DNA from: Prorocentrum cordatum
Taxonomy: Eukaryota > Sar > Dinophyceae > Prorocentrales > Prorocentraceae
Length of the DNA stretch: 64,000 bases
Reading direction: 5' to 3'
Assembly: GCA_963575745.1 (NCBI GenBank)
Contig: CAUYUJ010016136.1
Location: 124,001-188,000, forward strand
Position numbers and translations under genes: made by a program. Shown here in pieces: positions 58,139 through 64,000 of this stretch. The stretch's first letter is position 1. The number at the start of each line of letters is the position of its first letter. The notes under the pieces are model-generated. The model was not told where the DNA came from and searched no databases. It saw only the letters and a program-made list of their open reading frames with translations.

Positions 58139-58435
58139 CGCCGACGGCGTATATCACCAACGTCTTCTCGGGCTTGGCACAGGCGTTCTTCTCCATTGGC
58201 CCCCAAGGTGCCAGCTTGATCGGGGCGTTCTTCTGCTCAGGGAGATGGCGTGCTCGACCAGGTCGGGCTTCTTCGGTGTCTCGTTGGTTTGGTCGGCTTC
58301 AAACAGCTGCTTCAACTCTTCTGGGTAGTCAGATTGCCCCTTCGTCTTGGCCTTCTTGGTCTGGCAGCATTGTTGCCACTCGTGTGTCCTCCTTGGGCCT
58401 GCGCCACTTGCCTGCGATGCACGTGAGCAGCCCTG
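58139..58435 (-). pseudogene. Coding relic with two frame breaks, cut by element S
   Basis: The minus strand reads like protein in three successive frames: about 58425-58360 (GKWRRPKEDTRVATMLP), 58362-58225 (KGQSDYPEELKQLFEADQ, then TPKKPDLVEHAISLS) and 58225-58139 (PIKLAPWGPMEKNACAKPEK, then LVIYAVGVQ). Each junction needs a one- or two-base shift. Reading stops at the edge of element S, and no continuation was found beyond it. Family unknown. Confidence 0.45.
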
Positions 58436-60937
58436 AAGAGCGAGCCCTCCCCCCCCCCCCCCCTCTCGCGCCCCCCCTTCTCCCGAAACGATGAACGCGT
58501 TTGTCCGCATGGCGCCGCACGCATGGCGCACTTGGAGCGCGCGGCCCCCATCCACGGCGATCGTGCGACGCCGCCCTCGGCGCGCCACTCGCAGGGCGAC
58601 TGGGGGGGCAACCGCAGGGCGCCGCGCGCCGCACGATGGGGGAGAGCGGTGGCGAATCGGAACACGCAACGAGCACCCGCCCCACGCGCGCCCACACACG
58701 CCCGAAGCAGCCGAGCCAGCGCTGCGGGGGGCGGGTGGCCAGGGCGCCGAGACCCAACCAGGAACGGCGCTGCGCTGGCAAGGGGACACCAAACCAATGA
58801 GCGCCGCGCGGGGGGGCAACTATCATCTGTGCGCGGGCGGTGCGATACATACCTGCGTTTCTGTTGGGGCACCTTGGGAACTGCCGTTCGTGCCGAAGCA
58901 GACCAATCACACAGACCTGCCCCGGAACGCACGGCGCAAACTGCACCGACGCGAGGCATGCCCATGCTGGGCCACGCAACCCCAACGCACAATGTTGGAG
59001 GACATGCGGCCACGGGTGCCACCGTGAGGGGCGCGCCTCCCAAACCCGCCAGCGCGTCATGTCAGATGGGGCCGAACGATCGAAAGCCAGCGTGCGCGTA
59101 TGACGCCTGGGTCCTGGTTTCTTAGCAACGCACTGTGGGCGCGCGTGCGTTGTTGTCGGGGGCGCATCGCCAACGCCGAACAAGCGACCGCAACCCGACG
59201 CTGTGCACACCATATTCGCACCTTGGCGGTAGGCGGGCAACTGCGCACGCCATGGGCCACCGCCCGAACAGGCACAGCGCGAACGCGGCGAGGCTCGCGG
59301 GCACGATGCGGCAGGGCGTTGGAGCAACATCCGCATTCGAGTTCGCGCGCCACGCGGCGCGCGCGCGGCACAGAGTGCGATCGCGGCGCGGCGGTGCGCG
59401 GCGCGTTGCTTGAATACATAGAGTGCGCCGCAAACGCGTCTAACCTTAGAAAGCGCGGCGCGGCCTCGCGCGCGTCGCCGCGCGCGCGCGGACCGCGCGG
59501 ACCAGCGTTGCTTAACATTGCACAATGCGACGCCGTGGTCGCACCTTCTGTCGGATGCAATCGGCGCGTTCTACACGGGCACGCGCGCGCAGCACGACCA
59601 GGCGCGCGACGCCGCTGGTGCGACGCGGCGCCCGAAAGGCGCTGGGCCACGGACAAAGTAGATGCAGCGCCCGTTGCGCGCGCGAGGGCGCGTCGGCGGG
59701 CGAGGCGTGACGTCGCGCGGCATGGCGCGGCAAAGCGCACGCTAGACCCCTCCCCCGCATCAACGTCAGAGGCTGCTGGCGCGACCTAGAAAGCTCCACC
59801 CCTCACATCTTACATGGCTTACGTTGAACAATTGCTGTTTGGGGCACGCGTCGAAACCCAGCGCGGCGCATCGCCCACCCTCCCCCCTGACGCCCCCACC
59901 CTGCACCCCCCCGTCTAGTGCCATCGCTTTGCGTCTTCAAAATTACACCCTTCTGCTGCTGCCGCGCCACCCCGCCGCCTCCCCCCCCCCCCCTGCGCCC
60001 ACCATCCCTGTCACGAGTTTTCGACGCAGGGCATGTACTCAAAGCCCGCAGACGCACACGTCGGAGGAATGCAGGGACAGGGGGGCGGACATTACACGGC
60101 GAAGCCTTTGCAAGACCTGCGGCCGCACCCTCGTAAACCCATCTGACGCGCGACGCAAGGGGGGCTCCACTGGGCGGGGCCCAGACGGCCAAGGTGGCCA
60201 GCAGGGGGTCGAAATTCGACGACGCATCGATTCCAATGGTGGCAGGGACGAGTCACTTCAAACTGATATCGGAGGAGGGCTCCGCCAGAAACCACTATGC
60301 CCTGCATCCCCTCAGGATCGACTCGATGGTCGCGGCGACAGAAGGGCGATGGGGGACCCACGGGCCCAAACGGCACTCGCGGCCCGCAAGGGCCCCGTGC
60401 AAGACCTAGGTGCAAGCCCCTGGGGGCCATCGAACAGGCGTGTACTCAGGTTAGCGCAGGCGGAGCAGCCGAAGGCGTCATAGGATACATCGCCCTCTGG
60501 GGGCAGAATGGGGGGACACCCCGCTGGCATGAGCACCCCCGCACGCACCCCCACGCGCACCCTCATGGCCCACGCGTGTGATTACATACCTTTCTTGCGC
60601 CACAGGCCCGAACCTATCCTTGGTGAGGTGCGGCATGCCATGCACGTGCAGACCCACTCACACCATGCATAATGATATAATTCAACATTAGGTTGAACCA
60701 CACATCCCCATTTGACGTCCCCCCCCTGCGCACACATGTGCATCATAGTGCCGCGGCGTGCATCTTATACTGCTACAGTGCTCCATCGTCGTGCGTGAGT
60801 GCGCCCCCCACGCCGAACCTCAAACCTACACGCTCCCTCATCGCCTCCATTGCAACCGACGTGACCCAAACTGTTTTGGACTGAACCCAGCTCTCGGAGG
60901 CCAACGTCGGCCGCAAATTCTCACACATGCGGTTCTG
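58436..60937. other. Gene-poor region, no supported gene
   Basis: Very rich in GCGC/CGCG words with few stops in any frame. Nothing motif-like on either strand. 60580-60890 is the least GC-rich part and may contain the 3' UTR of the next gene. Confidence 0.4.
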
Positions 60938-63900
60938 CTAGGGGTCGCCGAGAGGCCCCCCCTCCACATCATTATCATTCTCGTCTCGCTCTTTCGAGGC
61001 GAGTGCCAGCAGCAGCGGGCTGCCGCTTGCGAGGGCAGCCTGCCTCGCAACAAGCCGATCGCGATGGGCAGGCTTGTGCAGGTGCACGTGCTCCCATCGG
61101 GTGACCATGGTGCTGCCGTCGAGCTCCAGCCAGGCTGCGAACAGCCCGAGCATCCTGCCCCTCGACTTGTTGGACCCCATCGCCCTGCAACTCCGAGTCA
61201 AAAAGCACCCGTGGCCAACCTGATGAGACCTTGCGCCGCACTGGGCTACCATGACGCCTGTGGTCGCGTAGTTCCTGATCACGCCGTTGCCGCACGGCGC
61301 CACGATCTCGGGCGGCACCTTGCCAAAACCCCGCGGGGCGGCCAGGCCCTCGGCCGCGAGCGGCGGGCCTGGGGGCGGCGGCGGCGCAGCTCCAGGCGGC
61401 GGCCCTGGCGGCGGCGGCAGCGGAAGCTCGAGGCCCACGGCGATCGCCCCCTCGATGGCCTCCGCGATGCCGTCGTGGCCGCCGTCGCCGCCGCCCCCGC
61501 CAGCGCCGAGGGCGTCGTCGCCCTCGTCGTCGCCATCGTGCTCTGCCTCCCCCGAGCCGCCAGCGTGGCCCTCGGAGCCCGCGGCGTCGCCGTCGCTCTG
61601 GTCCAGCTCGGAAGGAGACAGGCCGCCGTGCTCAGAGCCGCTCTTGACCTCGGAGTCCGCGCCGTCCTCGCCGCCGCTGTCGGACTCAGAGCCCGAACTG
61701 CTCGAACTGCTGGTGCTCGAACTGCTCGAACTGCTCGAAGAGCTGGCCGAATGCCCCGCGGGTCCACCTCGCCCGCTCCCCGCGGCGGCGCCGCGAGCTC
61801 CACGGCCGCGGCCCCGGCGCCCAGCCCGCGGCCCAGCACCAGCGCGGCGCCACTGCTGCCTCTCGGGCGGAGGGTCGACCTCTGCCGTCACGCTCGAGAT
61901 CCACAGCTTCCAAGGCTCCACGGAGACGACGTGCCTGCGGACGCCGACGAACTGCCAGAAGCTGATGGTCACGTGCGGCCCCGACTCGAATGACTTGACC
62001 ATCTCCCAAGTGGATCGCCAGAACGTTGTCGGGTCGCCAGTCCGCTTCGGCAGCACGCCCAAGATGTCGCCGCGGTCCCTGGTCGGGTCCCTCTCCAACT
62101 CAACCACTGTGGGAGCAAATGGCTTCGAATAGTGGAAAGCAACGTGGAAAAAACGGCACGTGGTCGCACCACCGCCATCGCCGAGAGGCACAAGGGCACC
62201 AGCAGCACCACCGTCTGCCTCAGCATCGGCGCTCGGAGGGCGAACCACGGAGGTGAAACGCAACACCGAATCGCCGCGAGCCAGAGCGGCCTTCGCCGCC
62301 TTCTTGTCCCAGCGGCGCAAGGCTGCGAACGCGCTCCTGACGTGCGCCTCGAGCCTCCGCAGCGGCGCGCCCTCCCCCTCGCAGATGCAGGTCTCGGCCT
62401 CGTGGCAGCGTCGGCGGCAAGTGGGGGCCTTGCCAAGGTGGGGGACGTTCTTCATGGTGTACGGTCGGCGCATGTCCTCCCACTCAGACGCCAACTGGCC
62501 AACAGTCTGGCGACACGAGCCGCGAATGCCCTGGCAAGCGTCCGCCGCCACGCACTCTGCGCGCCTCCGATACCGCAGGACTCTGCCAGCATCAACCTTG
62601 GGGAGGGCACCAGATACGCAAGCATAGCAATCAATGCCAAGCCGATTCAATGCCTAAGGTCGGCGCGTGCGACTTCCAGGCGAAGCCTCAGTCGGTCCGA
62701 CATTGGGCATTGGATTGGCTTGGCATTGTGAAGCTGCAGGCGCATCGATGGCGCCCTCTGGCCTGGACGTCAATGTCGCCCTCGACGGTCGCGGCCGTGT
62801 CCACTAAGGCGAACATGTCGTCGCCGCTCTCCTGGTAGGCCAACTTCCTGGCAAGCGAAGCATCATGTACGACCCGTGCAACTCTGGTCTCCTCTGCAGC
62901 TCCGCGGCGCCGCTGGCGGAGGGCGCTGGCCCTGGCGGCAGCAGCAGCGTCCAAGATCGAAGAAGGTTCATCATGATATCGTGACCTCCTCAACTCACCG
63001 TCGCCCAGTGGGAGGTCCCGTCGGCCGCGGCTCGACGGCAGCAGCCCGATGACCCCGCCAGCGTCGCTCGCGGCCGACGCGGCAGCAGCTCTTCGGCGCT
63101 TCGGGAAGGAACGCATTCCTGCCAGATGCTGATCCCTCGCGAGGGCACCCACCAAACGATACTGCTGAAACTCATCATCGCTCAACGCTCGGTACTGCTC
63201 GGACAGCTCTGCCGCTGACTCCCGCGTGAGAAAGCCACTGCCCCTCATGTGAACAAAAGTTCGCCATGCCCACATCTTGACGCTATTGCGGCCGCGGGGC
63301 GGGCCACCCTCCTGAAGCATGCGCTTGGGGGCAGCCCCCCTCTGGCAGCCAGGTGGCCGCGATGCAGCGGCAACGCCAAAATCGGCGGCTGAGTGCGTGG
63401 CGAAGTGGGCGCTCACCTCCTCGACGGTCTCCACGTGCGTCCAAACTCTGAAGCGCGCACCCCTCTGGTTCACAGAATGCATGCGTTCCACGTCGGCTGT
63501 ATCCATGTCGATCACCGAGACAGCACCCTTGAGCTCGGCCATGGCAGCGGTTGAACCGAGGCGCCCAGCATAAAAGCTAGCGAAGTTAGCACTGTACGCA
63601 TCCAGCAAACAAGGCTTGGTACTTCCAAGCCGCCCCAACATGGTGGCGTCCTTCGAGGCATATAGCAGCGGCATGGGCCAGTTCCGATTGGACCTGTACA
63701 CGAGATGGTAAGCAACGGCGCCCATCCTGGAGTACAATCGGTATATGCTCAACCCTGCCGCCTCCGTGCGGCACTGCAGCGGGTCCCAGGCTCGCGCGTC
63801 GAAGATCGCATTGTGCGAACTCGTCAAGATAGAGATCGCATCTGCGTCCTCATGCGCCAACCAGGCCTGGTACGTCCGAGGGCGGCCTGCCGCCACGTGC

Positions 63901-64000
63901 TGCTGCTGCTGCTGCTCGAAAGCCGAGCCGCCGGTGTGCAACTGTTTTGTCGCATAGCGGTCCGTCAACACCACCATGGATGAAGCAACGTACATGTCAT
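60938..64000 (-). CDS. Large unassigned protein, one intron, 5' end outside the window
   Basis: Exon 1 runs from beyond the window (ATG at 63995 is in frame but not necessarily the start) to 62769. A 172-nt GT-AG intron (62768-62597, GTCCAG to CCCAAG, phase 0) joins exon 2 to TAG 60938-60940; at least 961 residues in the window. Features in order: a Gln run (FEQQQQQH), a block ending DTADVERMHSVNQR, a segment resembling a degenerate HMG box (MWAWRTFVHMRGSG then EQYRALSDDEFQQYRL), a Cys motif (TCRRRCHEAETCICEGEG), a Ser/Asp/Glu-rich region, a Pro-rich region, and a C-terminal Cys-containing block ending GRMLGLFAAWLELDG. This arrangement resembles large multi-copy uncharacterised dinoflagellate proteins; that is recollection of pattern, not a search result. 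Role unknown. Confidence 0.65.
62632..62728 (-). mobile_element. 97-bp inverted-repeat element inside an intron (introner-like)
   Basis: CAATGCCAAGCCGATTCAATG at the left (first 21 of a 23-bp arm; 62632-62654) is the inverted match of 62706-62728, with 2 mismatches in 23. It lies wholly inside the predicted 172-nt intron. Its 97-nt length is not a multiple of three, and removing exactly this element also restores the reading frame between the two flanking open frames. No flanking duplication is obvious. Confidence 0.65.

Overview
This window looks like nuclear DNA of a core dinoflagellate with a large genome. That is inference, drawn from several things seen together: high GC, long simple-sequence arrays, many short inverted-repeat elements present two to six times in 64 kb, few genes, short introns, a FkbM-type methyltransferase, a decayed non-LTR reverse transcriptase, and long low-complexity proteins of the kind common in dinoflagellates. 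I saw no rRNA, tRNA, spliced-leader RNA gene, CRISPR array or bacterial operon structure.

Layout. 0-22 kb is a mosaic of small repeats (families lettered A-U here), polypurine/polypyrimidine and (GTC)n arrays, and short plus-strand protein-like segments; one of these can be joined as a two-exon mini-gene at 12.2-12.6 kb. 22.27-26.95 kb is one unit: terminal inverted arms and a flanking 10-bp direct repeat enclose a higher-order tandem array. 27-30 kb is simple sequence plus two repeat families. 30.6-34.4 kb is a second, more decayed higher-order array that shares a sequence block with the first. 35-42 kb is the densest patch of miniature elements and surrounds the FkbM-like gene on the minus strand (39.77-40.63 kb). 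42.78-43.42 kb holds minus-strand exons of an unrecognised gene next to a 1.3-kb CA-rich region. 45.6-46.7 kb is a broken reverse transcriptase. 46.7-48 kb is repeats again. 49.2-52.8 kb is a 1,211-codon minus-strand gene. 53-60.9 kb has no gene I can support apart from a 300-bp relic beside a large palindrome at 58 kb. 60.94 kb to the window end is a minus-strand gene of at least 961 residues with one phase-0 intron that contains a 97-bp inverted-repeat element.

How it works together. The genes do not form a pathway or operon. The coherent story is a set of non-autonomous elements with readable insertion signatures: 5-bp imperfect duplications (A), TA (Tc1/mariner-like), CCC with an empty-site paralogue (N), 7 bp (G), 9-10 bp (J) and 12 bp (Q). 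No transposase gene is visible, so the elements would have to be moved by enzymes encoded elsewhere. The most interesting items are the 4.7-kb J element carrying a tandem array, the inverted-repeat element inside the intron at 62.6 kb, and the imperfect palindrome inside the 1,211-codon gene.
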